This document shows positions 29,691 through 41,710 of a DNA stretch of 64,000 bases, piece after piece (position 1 is the first letter of the stretch; the number at the start of each line of letters is the position of its first letter). The stretch comes from Cymbomonas tetramitiformis (lineage: Eukaryota > Chlorophyta > Pyramimonadophyceae > Pyramimonadales > Pyramimonadaceae). A model generated the notes under the pieces. The model was given only the letters and a program-made list of their open reading frames with translations. It was not told the DNA's origin and did not search any database. The stretch is taken from contig LGRX02034665.1 of NCBI GenBank assembly GCA_001247695.2, positions 1-64,000 of the forward strand, read 5' to 3'. A program made the translations under genes and the position numbers.

Positions 29691-29930
29691 ATGTGGCTTA
29701 TTCTTGGACTGATAACTTTGGCATCACATAACCACAAAGGATCAGCTCTCGTGTGTATGGCGCGCGCACGCGGCCTTGTGTGGCGCTCGCGCACCACTGG
29801 CACCCGCACGCCATGTGCTTGCATTCTCTCGCCCGCCATAAGAGATTAGGCTGAATCTATTACTCGCAACCATTCTCGCCTGCAGCTTAACCCTATCACA
29901 TTTGCTCAGCAACAGCGTTCCCGCCACGCA

Positions 29931-30025
29931 TGCGCGCTGCACCACGTCCTGCGCCGCATGCGCGCTGCGCCACGTCCTGCGCCGCATGCGCGCTGCGCCA
30001 CGTCCTGCGCCGCATGCGCGCTGCA
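29931..30025. repeat. 28-bp GC-rich tandem repeat, about 3 copies
   Basis: Unit CATGCGCGCTGCGCCACGTC then CTGCGCCG, followed by a related pair of CTGCACCCTCCCGAGCC blocks to 30080. Confidence 0.8.
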
Positions 30026-30242
30026 CCCTCCCGAGCCTCCTAGCCTCCACGGCACCCATGCTGCACCCTCCCGAGCCTTGTCGAGACGCGGAACTTTTCG
30101 GGCATCGGCTGGCAAATGCGAACGTCATGCTATTGCCGTGGCACATCTAGCTGACCTGGCGTGCAGATATCCTTATGCTAAATTAGTATCCTCGAGTTTG
30201 ATGATGTGGTGCCTGGGAGTACACGTGGGCTCGACTTTGCAG

Positions 30243-30638
30243 GTGCGGATCCTTGTGTTCACTCCCCCCGATGCCATAACACCGGACGAGGAGCCAATTG
30301 AGATCAAGCTGCGGCTGCCTCCCCTGACCACCTTGACCGAGAGGGAGGAGTACTGCCAAGCGCTGACGGGAGTACGCCGCGAAGTGCTCGGCTTCGGAAA
30401 GAAGGGTGCGCAGGGTGTGTGGGTCAACCAAATCGAGGAGCAGAGCAGGCATGATATGGATCCAAGTGTCGTGAATAAATATTCCGCACATCTGCATACC
30501 GTCCTCGCCTTCCTTCAGCGGCACGCCACGGTGCCTGGATCGACTTATCTGATGCGGCGCCGGCGAGACGCGCTGGAAGTCTCCCGCGTGGACGACTCGG
30601 CCTTCTGTTCAGGTGGGATGCAAAGCGGAGTGCTATAG
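30243..30638 (+). CDS. DXO/RAI1-like last exon
   Basis: Begins after acceptor GACTTTGCAG and runs 131 codons to a TAG at 30636-30638, unless a donor TTCAG/GTGGGA near 30611 is used. PIEIK fits the ExK motif IV of DXO/RAI1. EYCQALTGVRREVLGF resembles the segment that in the family leads to a GF-containing strand. SAHLHTVLAFLQRH suits the final long helix. With exons 1 and 2, this gives the order RYR/W, GxxFE, xVD, ExK, GF and C-terminal helix. The intron before it is about 2.7 kb. Confidence 0.5.
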   Translation: MRILVFTPPDAITPDEEPIEIKLRLPPLTTLTEREEYCQALTGVRREVLGFGKKGAQGVWVNQIEEQSRHDMDPSVVNKYSAHLHTVLAFLQRHATVPGSTYLMRRRRDALEVSRVDDSAFCSGGMQSGVL

Positions 30639-33237
30639 GGTGTGCTTTGATCACGCGCTGCCCTGATACAAGCAATCAGTGCGCCGGAAGCACTGCGCTA
30701 CCACCAAAGAGTGTCGAGGCGCCTTGGGCTGCACTGCTGCGAAAGAGGTTTTTTCTTTTCTTTGCATGGCGCCCATGGTCACCGCACACCCATGCACAAT
30801 GGCCGTCCCTACACAGCTGCAGCCGTGTGACTCCTTTGGTGGACCTTACTTGGATCCTGTGACATGGCTCCGTAGAATTCGCTCCATGGCCACACTTCTC
30901 GGCATGCTTGGATGTTTTGAATGGCGGCGGTACTTGGCAGATGGTTTGTCAATCTGCCGTCAATCTGCATGTCTCGGAGTGAATCTTAGGGACAGCGACA
31001 TGTTCAGAGACATCTGACAGTGAGACATCATGTTCGGAGGCTTTGGAAATTCTTAATGAACTTCTTAGTGGGGTGGGCCGTTTGTATGAGCACGGACACA
31101 GGCTTGTAGAAGGCACGTCCAAGGAATACTATTGAACGCAAGCCCCATGTGTTCTTTACGGTTGTTGTAATTTGAAGCGAGCTTCGGAGGCACGGAAGTA
31201 TACTGCTTCGAAGAGACACGATGCAAACAGTGCATCACCGCTTCAAGTAGCACAGAGCAGTGTCTTGACGAGGGACGCGCGGGCACTTAGCGTTTCTGCA
31301 CAGAGCAGTGTCTTGACGAGAGACGCGCGGGCACTTAGCGTCTCTGCTGCCCTTTGAGAAAGCATTCAGATGGTGCTCATTTGAAATTGTGCCATGCATG
31401 CTTTTCGCGTATTGGATATTTATAGAAGCGGCATGCAGGACTTTAGTACATTTTTATGTTAGATGCCTGCTTCTGTTTTGTGACATTGCCACACAAGCTT
31501 TAGGGGTGACGGCACGGGAACGCTCTTGATATGACAGATACAGCTGCTTCATGTAGAGAGTGGTCCTGTGATAGAGTAGTCATTCCATTCAAAGCTCCAT
31601 GTGTATACTTTAAGAGTAATCTGTGTGTAGTGTTCTTAACCTCCTCTTTTACTATGATGTATGTGGTGGCATGTCGCGGTCCTGCCCTGTTCCTGCATGC
31701 TTTCGGTTGGCATGCCTCACGCTGATATTTGGAGTGTGTCCGGGGATCACCACTTTTTGAGTTTGTTTGATGGGAAGCTGTAATCCCTATCGTACACTTT
31801 CTGGCAGGTATTACTGCATTTTGACGAGCACTGTAGATTAATTTGCCTTTGCTACATGGAGAGGCAGGGGAATGTGTAATAACAACTGAAGTGTGCGAGA
31901 GTCGCAATATGAAACGTGGGCAGTTAACAAGCAACACATGGCTCTGGTTTTCAAACTGCGGGAAGTCTGAAAAATACAAAGCATGTGTGGCATTGAAAAT
32001 TCAGCAGTACCTCGTCACATTACTTTAAAGATGACGCATCGGATTTCTCTCTGGTGCAATCTCTGGTGCAATGGAGTAGAACTTGGGCAAACATCACATT
32101 TCGCGGCATGCATCATGCGTGTGGGGCTTATAATGGCACGATCATGTCGCAGCGATATCTCTTTACATTGCAATATCCGAGCATTTGTGAAAGCTTCCGA
32201 CGAAGAATGTGTGTGTATGCCACCTGACGTGTACCCATTAGTTTCGGGACCATTCCCCACATCCATGCTGATAGCAGTGACGCCGAAAATGACACATCTT
32301 AATTGACGACACGTGCGGCATTCCAAAAGAAGAAAATACGTTGTGTGGGCTTCCAAAAACGTAAAGGAAGTATCGGTCGAAAAGACTACTGAGCGACTTT
32401 AATCCGCTTTATATAATGGTGGCATATAACATCTCACTTTTTTAAGACCCGCGTAACCTACGTAGATATTCGCATTTTAGATGGGTCCCCGGCATAAACG
32501 CACACTGTGGTTGCAGCTGCTGCATAATTGTGGGTGTATACTGCTCTTGTAAACTGGTTTGAAACCGATTAGATGGTTGTATGCCTAATGCTACTTAAAA
32601 ATGTATATACCATTAGGCTGCAACTGTTCATGCAATTATATAGCCTAATGCATATAAACATTTAAACTTGCTCTTTATGCTGACGAATCTGGACAAATAT
32701 TTACCTACTTACATACTTCCACAAAATCAAAATACCAATCGAAAGATGACTGCAGGGGAGCGAGCGAATCGAATCGCACAGGACTGATGACTGTGCTATA
32801 TATTTATTCGTCATGCATTCGTACCGTATTTGAACGGGATGCAGATCGAGATGAAATTGCGACTCGCGAGAGATCACTCAACAGTCGCGAGCAGTTGGCG
32901 GAATCCTCGACCGCATGCTGACAGCATTGACACTGGAGATCGACGATGCTAGTACGACACGTGCAGCAATATCTCCCTCATCAACACAACAAAAGGGGGA
33001 TGCTGCTTGACGAAATAATTGACCGATGTATAACTGAACTTGTCCACAATTTCGTCGCCTACCGCAACGGTGTTCACCAAATCGTGGTGGGTGCATACGT
33101 TGCCGACGTGTAGGACATGCGATCCCAGTCACATATACGTTTGACCTAACTCACTGCTACAAGTCTGAAAGGGATGAAAGCATCATTAACCCATCATCAA
33201 TCCGTGACCCTAGCAATGCGCACTGGAGTAATAGCAC
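30639..33237. other. Intergenic stretch without a supported gene
   Basis: Holds a 48-bp direct duplication (ACAGAGCAGTGTCTTGACGA and onward, near 31250 and 31298). The rest is AT-richer unique sequence with only short chance frames. No splice-supported exon was found. Confidence 0.4.
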
Positions 33238-33239
33238 AT

Positions 33240-33292
33240 AGTAATAATAGTAATAGTAATAGTAATAGTAATAGTAATAGTAATAGTAGTAG
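33240..33292. repeat. Hexanucleotide microsatellite (TAGTAA)n
   Basis: About eight units of AGTAAT ending in AGTAGTAG. Confidence 0.95.
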
Positions 33293-33359
33293 CATCCACA
33301 TCATTCACCTTCGGTACCTTGATTACCTCATCATAGTGGGAGCACGTACTCCTGGGAGA

Positions 33360-33776
33360 TTACCGCCGATGTGCCTGAGGCATTCCATTAGCTCTTTTGC
33401 TGAAGCGCATGTTGATAAGAGTCTTAGTGCTGCCTTGTGCCTTTACTGTGTCGGGCTGAGGCTCAAGAACTGGTCTCTTCGCAGCCACAGCGCCTTTATC
33501 TTTTACCTCCTCGGTTCTTCCTGCATGAGCATATTGCTCGAGGGTCTTGGTCGTTCTGGGAGAGGGCTGGTCCTGGGACCTGATTGTCCTGGGAGAGGAA
33601 CTTGGCGGTGACACAGCCATCTCACTCGTAATTAATGATGCATGGCGCCTTACGCCTTCAAATCTTACAGTTGGTGGCTGAGGTTCTCGATGAGCTCCGC
33701 CTACTACAGCAGCTCTCTCAGCATCAGGCTCTTTCATTCCAGGCTCTATCAGGATATCATGGGAACCATTGTTGAC
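33360..33776 (-). CDS. Candidate terminal exon of the TSNAXIP1-like gene
   Basis: Open minus frame of 138 codons plus stop, preceded by a phase-0 acceptor GGCGCAG/GTC AAC at 33776. It is hydrophilic and basic, with segments KTLEQYAHAGRTEEVKDKG and TKTLINMRFSKRANG, and no recognised domain. Assignment to the coiled-coil gene upstream rests on strand, phase and absence of another gene. It could be a separate gene. Confidence 0.35.
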   Translation of the reverse strand, partial: VNNGSHDILIEPGMKEPDAERAAVVGGAHREPQPPTVRFEGVRRHASLITSEMAVSPPSSSPRTIRSQDQPSPRTTKTLEQYAHAGRTEEVKDKGAVAAKRPVLEPQPDTVKAQGSTKTLINMRFSKRANGMPQAHRR

Positions 33777-34724
33777 CTGCGCCTGCGAACACGCATCGCG
33801 CGGTCACATGTTCAGTCACGAAACAACCTAGACTCCGCCCTAGGCACTAGCCATCAAGAACTCTGCCCAAGTCATCCTCCACAAAGCCTGGACCCTGGCG
33901 CTCGAAGGAGAGTCTCTCGCCGCAGTGCACATATTCATCGACCGGGCAGCCGGTGAGGTGACGGAGGGCAACTGGCAAGGTAACAGGGCTCAGCCGTCGA
34001 GGTGACAGGGTTTAGCCGTCGAGGTGACAGGGGTTAGGCGGCGAGGTGACAGGCTTAGCGGCGAGGGGAGTAGGGGTTGCACCAGAAAGTTCCGGATGCC
34101 GCTAGGTATAACTCGCTCAGTCCAGGAATTCTTCTTTTGGGATGGGCCAGCTCGCGACGCCTCAGATGACTTTGGAGGAGAGAGGGCTGCAGTGGAGACC
34201 TTCCTGATGGTGGACGCTCGCTTGTTACGAGTAAGCGCATGCGTTATGGTATTTGCACGACCGATGTCAGACCGTCTTCTCAATTGTTGTGAGGCCAGCT
34301 TCTCAGAAGTTGCTCGCGGCTTCTGCGATTCCCGCGCAAGGCGCGCCAGTCACACCAGGCCATTGGCAGCGTCCCGAGAGCAAACACGGCGTCTATAAGT
34401 GTCACAGCTCTGAGGTTTGGTGCGTGCCATCCAAAGAAACCTAGCACACTTTGTGTACACTGCGAGCATGCATGCCTTTACCTCGAGCGGCCAAGGGCTC
34501 AAGTTCCCAATGAATACCATCTCTACCCAGCAGCATGCTGCCCGAAACTAACGGAGGCTCAGCCTATCAGCATGCTGTCAAATGGTCAAACATCCAATGA
34601 GCATGCGGTCTGAGGCTGACGGAGGATCGGCCAATGCAGTGTTTTGCAAATCGTTAAACCCAATGTTGGGCTCGTGCGCATCCCTTCCTCTCAATTTGCC
34701 TTGCCTGTTTGATGTCTCACACTC

Positions 34725-35345
34725 GCCATCGAGCGCGGCTTCCAGCATACCGAATCATCGAGCGCGGCTTCCAGCATATCGAATCATCGAGCGCGGCTTC
34801 CAGCATACCGAATCATCGAGCGCGGCCCAGCATACCGAATCATCGGCGGCTTCCAGCATACCATCGAGCGGCTTCAGCATACAATCATCGAGCGGCTTCC
34901 AGCATACTCATCGATATCATCTAGCGCGGCTTCCAGCATACCGAATCATCAGCGCGGCTTCCAGCGCACGAATCATCGAGCGGGCTTCAGCATACAATCA
35001 TCGAATACATCATCGAGCGCGCTTCCAGCATAATCATCAGCGAGCGCGTTTCCAGCGTATCAATCAGTAGCACGCTTCCAGCGCATCAATCATCGAGCGA
35101 TCATCAGAGCGGCTTCCAGCACATGCGAATCATCGGGCCGCTTCCAGCATACCGAATCATCTAGCGTCAGCATACGAATCATCAGCGCGCTTCCAGCATA
35201 CCAATCATCGCGCGTTTCCAGCATACCGAAGCTTCCATATCATCAGCATACCGAATCATATAGCGTGGCTTCCAGCATACCGAATCATCTACCGCGGCTT
35301 CCAGCATACCGAATCATCTACCGCGGCTTCCAGCACCGAATCATC
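34725..35345. repeat. 29-bp degenerate minisatellite, more than 20 copies
   Basis: Core GAATCATCGAGCGCGGCTTC then CAGCATACC with many deletions, which give units of 20-29 bp. Intronic or intergenic relative to the minus-strand gene. Confidence 0.9.
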
Positions 35346-35551
35346 TCTCGTTGTGGAACCCGTCTCTCTGACTACCTTTTGGTTCGACATACTGATGCCC
35401 CCTACTTGCAACCACACCCAGCGTGCATCCTCAAGAGGCGCTGCGGGCTCCATCCGGCTTCACCAGAGCGCTGGACCTCAGCCACCGCTCGCCTGCATAG
35501 CCCCGCGGCCTCCTTCCCTCGCACCTTCAGAGTTTGCAGCTCTTGATGCAC

Positions 35552-35690
35552 CTGCATCTCCATGAGCTTGGTCTTGGTGTCCGCGAGCTCCTGCATCGTC
35601 TGCTGCAGCTTGCCCGCCATTTCGGCCACCTCGGCTTGGTTCACCTTGTCCTCCTTGCCTTCGGTGTTGCTGCTGTCTCTGCTGCGCCCT
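35552..35690 (-). CDS. Coiled-coil exon of TSNAXIP1-like gene
   Basis: Reads VNQAEVAEMAGKLQQTMQEL then ADTKTKLMEMQ, ending at donor ATGCAG/GTGCAT in phase 0. It is a continuous heptad-like helix rich in Glu, Lys, Gln and Met. The upstream acceptor is not certain: an AG lies at several positions between 35645 and 35700. Confidence 0.45.
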
Positions 35691-36631
35691 CTAGGAGTCA
35701 TCAGACCCTGTCATCCATCATGACCCCCCATCCCATCCACCTCGAACAGGGTCTGCGCCTCCAGGACGGAGCAGTGATGCAGCGCCAGAGCTTAGCGCAA
35801 TGCTGTGGCATGGTGCATCTTGCCGCGACGCGCCAACCCCCCTGCCATGCCCTCGTGTGCTATGCTTCATCCCCAAATTGTGATTACACGAAGGACAATG
35901 CGATTCGGGTCTCGCCCCACCAGCCACACAATCGGGGCCACGTCGCGAAGCAACACAGTTTGGGTCACTCCGCCAAGCGCGCAGTTTGGGTCACTCCGCC
36001 AAGCGCGCAGTTCGGTTCGCTCTGCCAGGTACGACGCGATTGGGCGCATCCCGTGAAGCAGCCGGTTTGAGTCAGCCCATCGCGCGCGCCTGTTTAGCTC
36101 AGCCTGCGGGCTCGGATGAGTGAACTGTCACACCGCCTGCCTGCAGCTGCTCACAGCAGCATCTTGACGGGCGACACAGCCCGCTCCCATCCGCCGCTGC
36201 AGCACAGCCCGCTTCCACGCCTTCCTCCATTCACCAAAACAGGCGAGCCTTCGACATCTACCCCTACTAAACACGGCTGCAAGCTGTAGCGATGTGGCTC
36301 CGGGAGACGGTGAATGCGCCCTAGTGGGATGTGGCCAATCGAGCCGGCAGGGTGCGCCGCGCAGGCGGTCCCCGGGGGGTGCCTCGGGGGCGCACATGTG
36401 TGCTCGGGGGCTTCGACTCGCTGGTGGCTTCGCCCGGCGGGGACCCCTGTGAGCACACAACGTCCATCGGGGGCGTATCATGCGCGGTGTGCACATTCCT
36501 TCCCTACAGATGGAGGAGGTAGCCCATGCGGCCTCCCCGAGGTCAACGATGCAAAGCCGGCCAATCACACGCCTCGGAAGGAGTTCAAGATTGGCAGGGC
36601 TGCATCCTCCATGCAGGGGGGAGGTACACAC

Positions 36632-36802
36632 AATTTCGATGACGCTGAAGCGTCTGGTGATGTGCTCGTTCACATTTCCCACCACCTCCTCGAGCTTTGT
36701 TTTGTGGTCCGTGATCTCCTCGAGGGTGCCTCGGAGGGTCTCCTTCTCCAGAGACAGCTCCGTCACAGCTTGCTTCAGACTTTCCGTCATCGAGGCTTCT
36801 TC
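36632..36802 (-). CDS. Coiled-coil exon of TSNAXIP1-like gene (57 codons)
   Basis: Acceptor GGCATTGCAG directly before GAA GAA GCC, donor GAAATT/GTGTGT, phase 0 on both sides. It reads EEASMTESLKQAVTELSLEK, ETLRGTLEEITDHKTKLEEV, then ITRRFSVIEI. Strong coiled coil with regular Leu spacing. Confidence 0.55.
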
Positions 36803-37815
36803 CTGCAATGCCATCGAACGTGAGACGCGTGCAATGGCAGCAGCGTGGCAAGCAGAAGGGCAACGCACGTGCGCTTGGCGGCACGCAACCCCACGGCATT
36901 CCAGGGAGCAGATTCCCTCGCACACCGGCGCTTCCGTCTCAGCCCGCGCTTCGACCTGGGGACCTGGCAGCGCTTCTGTTCACTTTAACCCAGAACTAAG
37001 ACGACAGGAAGGGAACAGGTTGAGGAGCAGCAGCAGGGAGGGCGCTGGACAAGGCCGGAAGGATATCAACGGTCGCGCGGGCGTGTTGCTCAGAGCGCGA
37101 CTCGCACCTGGAGTCGCTCCGAAAGCGCCTCCCTCAAGTGCTCCTCTTCCTGCAACCGCGGGCCGGGAGGGCGCGGCAACCACCTCAGCGGTCGCGGTGC
37201 GATGAGCCTGCCTGCCCGATCGGAGGGCGCTGGTCAAGCAGCGCCGAACACGGCCACTCTCCAACGCACCTCTCCCCCCAAAAACATGGTGTGGCACCGA
37301 CGAAACGTCCGTGACCACAAGGTTGCTGGGAAGCTAAGACGCCATGTACGTGACATGTATGGTTCACGCACGATTGCGCTGATACGCAGTAGTCCCCAGC
37401 CTTCTCCACCCAACCCCTCTCTTCTCTTCCTGGAGTGAGCTCTCTTCTTGGAGTGAGCTCTCTGCAGTGACGAAAACATACTGAATCTGTGATATGACAC
37501 TCTGTGATAACTTTGTTGGGATGCAGCTGGCTGGAGCGTAGGCATCGAGGCGATGTATCCATGCGACGCTGCGTTGAGGTGACTCTTTGTCGTAAATGCG
37601 TATCTCATCACGTGCAGTGCCGCCTGAGATCCCCGATGCGCGTATGCGTGCCTGTGCCAGGCCGCCCCACACCTCGCAGGAGCGGTGCAGGAGAGCTGCA
37701 CGCACGCGGCGCATGACGGCGCATCTCCCTGGGCGCGTACGCCTCTTCGACCGGTGCGGCGCGAGGGAATGCTGTGCCACGGAGGCGCTCCCCCGCGCAG
37801 CACACGGCCACGACT

Positions 37816-38050
37816 GCCGCGGTGGGAGCGGTCACCTCGAGAGCGTCTTGTGATACCAGAAACTGAGACTGAGACTGCCGCGGTGGGAGCGGTCACCTCG
37901 AGAGCGTCTTGTGATGCCAGAAACTGAGACTGAGACTGCCGCGGTGGGAGCGGTCACCTCGAGAGCGTCTTGTGATGCCAGAAACTGAGACTGAGACTGC
38001 CGCGGTGGGAGCGGTCACCTTGAGAGCGTCTTGTGATGCCAGAAACTGCT
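37816..38050. repeat. 61-bp tandem repeat carrying copies of an exon end and its splice donor
   Basis: Units start at 37816, 37877, 37938 and 37999. On the minus strand each holds about 30 bases of exon end (GCATCACAAGACGCTCTC-AG), the donor GTGACC and about 30 bases of intron. The unit at 37999 abuts the full exon. The other three lie downstream in the intron and read CTCGAG/GTGACC instead of CTCAAG/GTGACC. Confidence 0.9.
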
Positions 38051-38086
38051 TCATCATTTGCTCCTTCTCCGTTTTCGCGGAGCTCG
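38019..38086 (-). CDS. Coiled-coil exon of TSNAXIP1-like gene
   Basis: Acceptor ATCTCGCAG, then two bases and 22 codons reading SSAKTEKEQMMKQFLASQDA, LK, to donor CTCAAG/GTGACC in phase 0. The 5' phase does not match the previous exon proposed at 39314-39409, so an exon may be missing between them. Its 3' end is part of the 61-bp tandem duplication. Confidence 0.45.
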
Positions 38087-38826
38087 CTGCGAGATGCCAC
38101 ACCCCGCGCACGCTCAGTCTGAAATGACGGCCGTTCCGGCGAACAATGGCGATCCCAGAACCCGTTGAAAAAAATAAAACAAATCCCGCCTGGTAGCCTC
38201 GTACGCGGACGGTGGCGCGTTGCTGCAGGATCGCTTTTGGAAGCTCGCTCAACAGATTCGCCGCCAGAAGGTTGACCAAGATCACCCACCACTGGCGTGT
38301 GCAACATTGAATGCGAGGATGGCCACACTGCATGGGAGAGCCTTGTTCGGACCGGCACCGGTAGGCAGCCCATCAAGAGGAAAGGCTACGATGCTGCGCT
38401 TGCCACGGCGCTGCGTCACACGCCTTTTCCCCCAGATATGCCAAACCAGCTCCTCTGCCGCGCTCGAGCGCCCCGGGTCAGGCGCGTATGGGCAAGGCTC
38501 TCACTCTGGAACACCAGATCACTCTCCCGCCTTCGATATGCCTGGCGAGGACACTCCCCCCCCCCTCGTCCCGTTTGCACATCCCGTTTGCACATCCCCG
38601 GTGGTCACCGCGCTTCCACCAGCATGGCACGTGGCACGCCGAAGTGTATCGATCCTGGACGTGCAACCACACGCCACCGCCGATTCCAAACAAGGAGTTC
38701 CCCTTTTCCACCAATCCCACTTTGCGAACTGGCAGCGATGCGGGTATTTCTCATTGAATGTTTCTGTCCATGTTCTACGGAGACAAAAACCCATACTGCA
38801 CAGTGAAGTCCGTGAGCGCCCACCAA

Positions 38827-38958
38827 GCGTGCCTGAGCCCCTGGGAGACCTGGGCGAAGCGTGCCTGAGCCCCTGGGAGACCTGGGCAAAGCGTGCCTGA
38901 GCCCCTGGGAGACCTGGCTGAAGCGTGCCTGAGCCCCTGGGAGACCTGGGCGAAGCGC
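38827..38958. repeat. 32-bp minisatellite, about 4 copies
   Basis: Unit GCGTGCCTGAGCCCCTGGGA then GACCTGGGCGAA. Confidence 0.92.
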
Positions 38959-39313
38959 GAGGAACCGAGCTGTGACCCGCCTCGGTCCGGGGTCATTTTC
39001 CCTTTCGTGCTGCGTCTCAGGTCATCATGTGCCAAACCGTCAGGTACAAGGAACTGTCTGCACCTTCGAGACCAAACGGTTGGATAACACAGTCCACGCA
39101 TTGGTCGCGTGGTGATCGCACATCTCGTGAGACTGAGGCAATACCGCCCCCACATGCTGCCTCTGATGCGCCCAAGCCGAGCCGACCCCCACATGCGCCC
39201 ACAGGACCGCAGCAACCACAATCCATGGCGAGATGATGCCAACGTACACCACGTGCGCATATCATGGGATTGGCGAGACCAGAAACAGTTTGCATCGACG
39301 GCTCGGGGCTCAC

Positions 39314-39409
39314 GACAAGCTGATTCACGTAGATCATGCGGTCCTCCTGCTGCTCCTTCTTCAGGAGCGCCAAGTCGTGGTGCATGCTGTCGTTCTCCTC
39401 GGTCAGCAT
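39314..39409 (-). CDS. Coiled-coil exon of TSNAXIP1-like gene (32 codons)
   Basis: Acceptor GGTGTCGCAG before ATG CTG ACC, donor CTTGTC/GTGAGC, phase 0. Reads MLTEENDSMHHDLALLKKEQ then QEDRMIYVNQLV. The LTEEN...LLKKEQQ pattern suits the coiled region downstream of the TSNAXIP1 N-terminal domain. Confidence 0.5.
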
Positions 39410-40068
39410 CTGCGACACCAGGGGAGGCCCTGCCCTCGTTACCACGGCCCGTGTGTACGTGTGTGCGGCCCACGTATATCCGGTGGTGGATCTGTCAGTA
39501 TCAATCACTTCCCGTTTGTGCGTCCCAGGCGGCGAAGGACTTCGCGCGCGCGTGCCCCCGGCATTCAGCAGCACATCCCGTGCTTCCACCAGCGTGGCAC
39601 GTGGCACGCCGAAGTGTATCGATCCTGGCCGTGCAACCACACGCCACCGCCGATTCCAAACGAGGAGTTCCCCTTTTCCACCAATCCCACTTTGCCAACT
39701 GGCAGCGATGCGGGTGATGTCACTCCATGACCTTAGCCCGGAGGTTGTGTCACCATTGTGCCTGGTGGCTGTTCCAGGTGTCAGGCCCGCGCAGCCTGGC
39801 CCCACTACACCCCTCGTGCACCCCTCGTGCACCCCTCCATGTCTTCACTTGCAGTGTTTGCAGTGGGGATCATATGCGGCCTCGTACATACCTTAATGTA
39901 TTCACTCGCGTTGTTTGCGGTGGGGACGATGCGCGGCTTTTGCATCTGCTCTTCCTCGTGCTGAGCGCCCGAAAATCCTCCCAGCCCACGGCCACCCTCC
40001 TTCAGCCGTGGTCAGACATCATACTCACTCCTGGCAGCCACCACAGCCTCCCGTTGCCGCCATGCCAT

Positions 40069-40325
40069 ATGAGCACTCTTGCGGGTTGGCTTGATGCAGC
40101 CGCCCGTTGCCCCCGGCCATGTCATGTGAGCACTCTTGCGGGTTGGCTTGGTGCAGCCGCCCGTTGCCCCCGGCCATGCCATGTGAGCACTCTTGCGGGT
40201 TGGCTTGGCAGCCGCCCGTTGCCCCCGGCCATGCCATGTGAGCACTCTTGCGGGTTGGCTTGATGCAGCCGCCCGTTGCCATGTCATCATGTGAGCACTC
40301 TTGCGGGTTGGCTTGATGCAGCCCA
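40069..40325. repeat. 54-59-bp minisatellite, 5 copies
   Basis: Core GAGCACTCTTGCGGGTTGGC at 40069, 40127, 40186, 40239 and 40293, separated by GCAGCCGCCCGTTGCCCCCG. Confidence 0.9.
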
Positions 40326-40469
40326 GCATGGACGCAGAGCATCAGCACTAATTGATACGCGGCTTGTTACGTCAGCTGCGCCGATATCACATCTTGCATG
40401 GCCGCAGCACAGCCATAGCAAGCAAGATAATTGGCGCAGCGCTCGTGATCTAGGTGGGCTCGCCCTCCA

Positions 40470-40660
40470 TCCAGGGGAGACTTGCCTAATCTTCCATCTA
40501 GGGAAGGAGGGGTGGGGGGTTGTCCTCCATCTTAGGGGAGGGTTATCTGTCCTCTGTGGGGGGCGGTGTCTAGTCCTCCATCTAGAGGCGGGGGCTGGCT
40601 GGTCTTCCGTCTAGGGGGCCGGTCTGGTCTTCTGTTATGAGGGGTTGTATGGCCTTTATC
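40470..40660. repeat. Degenerate repeat of TCCTCCATCTAGGGG words
   Basis: Seven or more spaced copies of CCTCCATCTAGGGG-like blocks, 20-35 bases apart. Non-coding. Confidence 0.6.
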
Positions 40661-41040
40661 GAGGGTGGCTACCTCCTCCTCAAACTCCTGCCTCGTGGGC
40701 CAGCCCTGTCCTCGAGTCCGGGGGGCTGTCTGGTTCTCCACCTCGGGACGCGCACCCGCTCTACAGCCAGCTGGAAGCGGCTCTGTTGGAAGGTGTTGTC
40801 AATACTTGGCACTTGATGCTTGGTACTTGGTAGCTGCGAAAGTTGATCAGAATCCTCTTGCGCGTCCGTTGGAGAGGTGTCTTCCACCTAAGCCCCGCCG
40901 CCGCCGCCCCTCCCGCGCTGAGCAACCACCGCGAGCTCGTGCGCCGCTGCAACAATCCCGCCGCAGAGCAGCGCGAGGCCCCCAGGAAAATCTCACTCGG
41001 CTGTGGGTGCACGGTCGTGCTCACTTGAGGTTGAACCTAC

Positions 41041-41085
41041 TCTGAAGCGACTGCGAGAATTAGACACAGCCCGAAGCCGGTCCAT
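41041..41085 (-). CDS. Possible small exon of TSNAXIP1-like gene
   Basis: Fifteen codons, MDRLRAVSNSRSRFR, between acceptor GGCAGAG and donor AGA/GTAGGT, phase 0. Short, so weak by itself. Order, strand and phase agree with the neighbouring exons. Confidence 0.3.
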
Positions 41086-41710
41086 CTCTGCCCCCCAAGC
41101 TGCCCGAGCCATCTCCCCACCACCGGCCCGGCTCAGAATCACCCTGCTCCCAGCCTGCCCCGGCCGTTCATCTTGTCCCCCGCTGCCCGAGCCATCTCCC
41201 CGCCACCGAGCCCGCGCTCAGAATCACCCCCCTGCTCCCAGCCTGCCCCGAAGCCCGACCTCAAGAGAGCGTGTCCGCCCACCACACGTCCGCTGTTGCA
41301 AAGAATCGTTCCAAGGGGCTGAGAATGATCGACCGAAGTGCTTCCTTCAGACCTTGCCTCGCTGCGTGTGTGTAGCTTAACCCTAAAAAACCCTGAGCCC
41401 TAAAAAAACATAACATCCTAAACCCTCCGTGTGTGTGTGTGTCTGACTTCTCCTTGGACCAATTCTTTTGGCACCAATTAGCCACAGAAGATCGCCTGCA
41501 CTATGTACCCTCACCGAGGATCAAAGGATGTGTGTCCGTTTGTGTTTGTGCGGTGCCAAACTGAGACATCGCCAGGGAGCCCCGCGCGCATCTGGAGTGC
41601 CAGGTGGAGCCTGCGAGTGCGCCGGGCAAGGGAGCAGAGACAGTGCCAGGTGGGCACGCATCCTTGGGCACATGCAATGCATTGGTCCATGCGGTTGCGA
41701 GGCACTCTAC

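Larger units (their letters stand above)
38605..39718. repeat. Dispersed duplication of about 130 bp
   Basis: CTTCCACCAGCATGGCACGT through CCAACTGGCAGCGATGCGGG occurs at about 38609-38749 and, with few changes, at 39588-39716. Both copies are intronic to the minus-strand gene. Confidence 0.85.

Noticed and set aside
33845..33943. Plus-strand exon-like segment (NSAQVILHKAWTLALEGESL)
   Set aside because: Acceptor CCCTAG and donor GCAGCCG/GTGAGG are plausible, but the opposite strand also reads well and carries the neighbouring candidate exon; cannot decide.
34024..34398. Frames on both strands near 34.1-34.3 kb
   Set aside because: Three different frames look protein-like and no splice pair is convincing.
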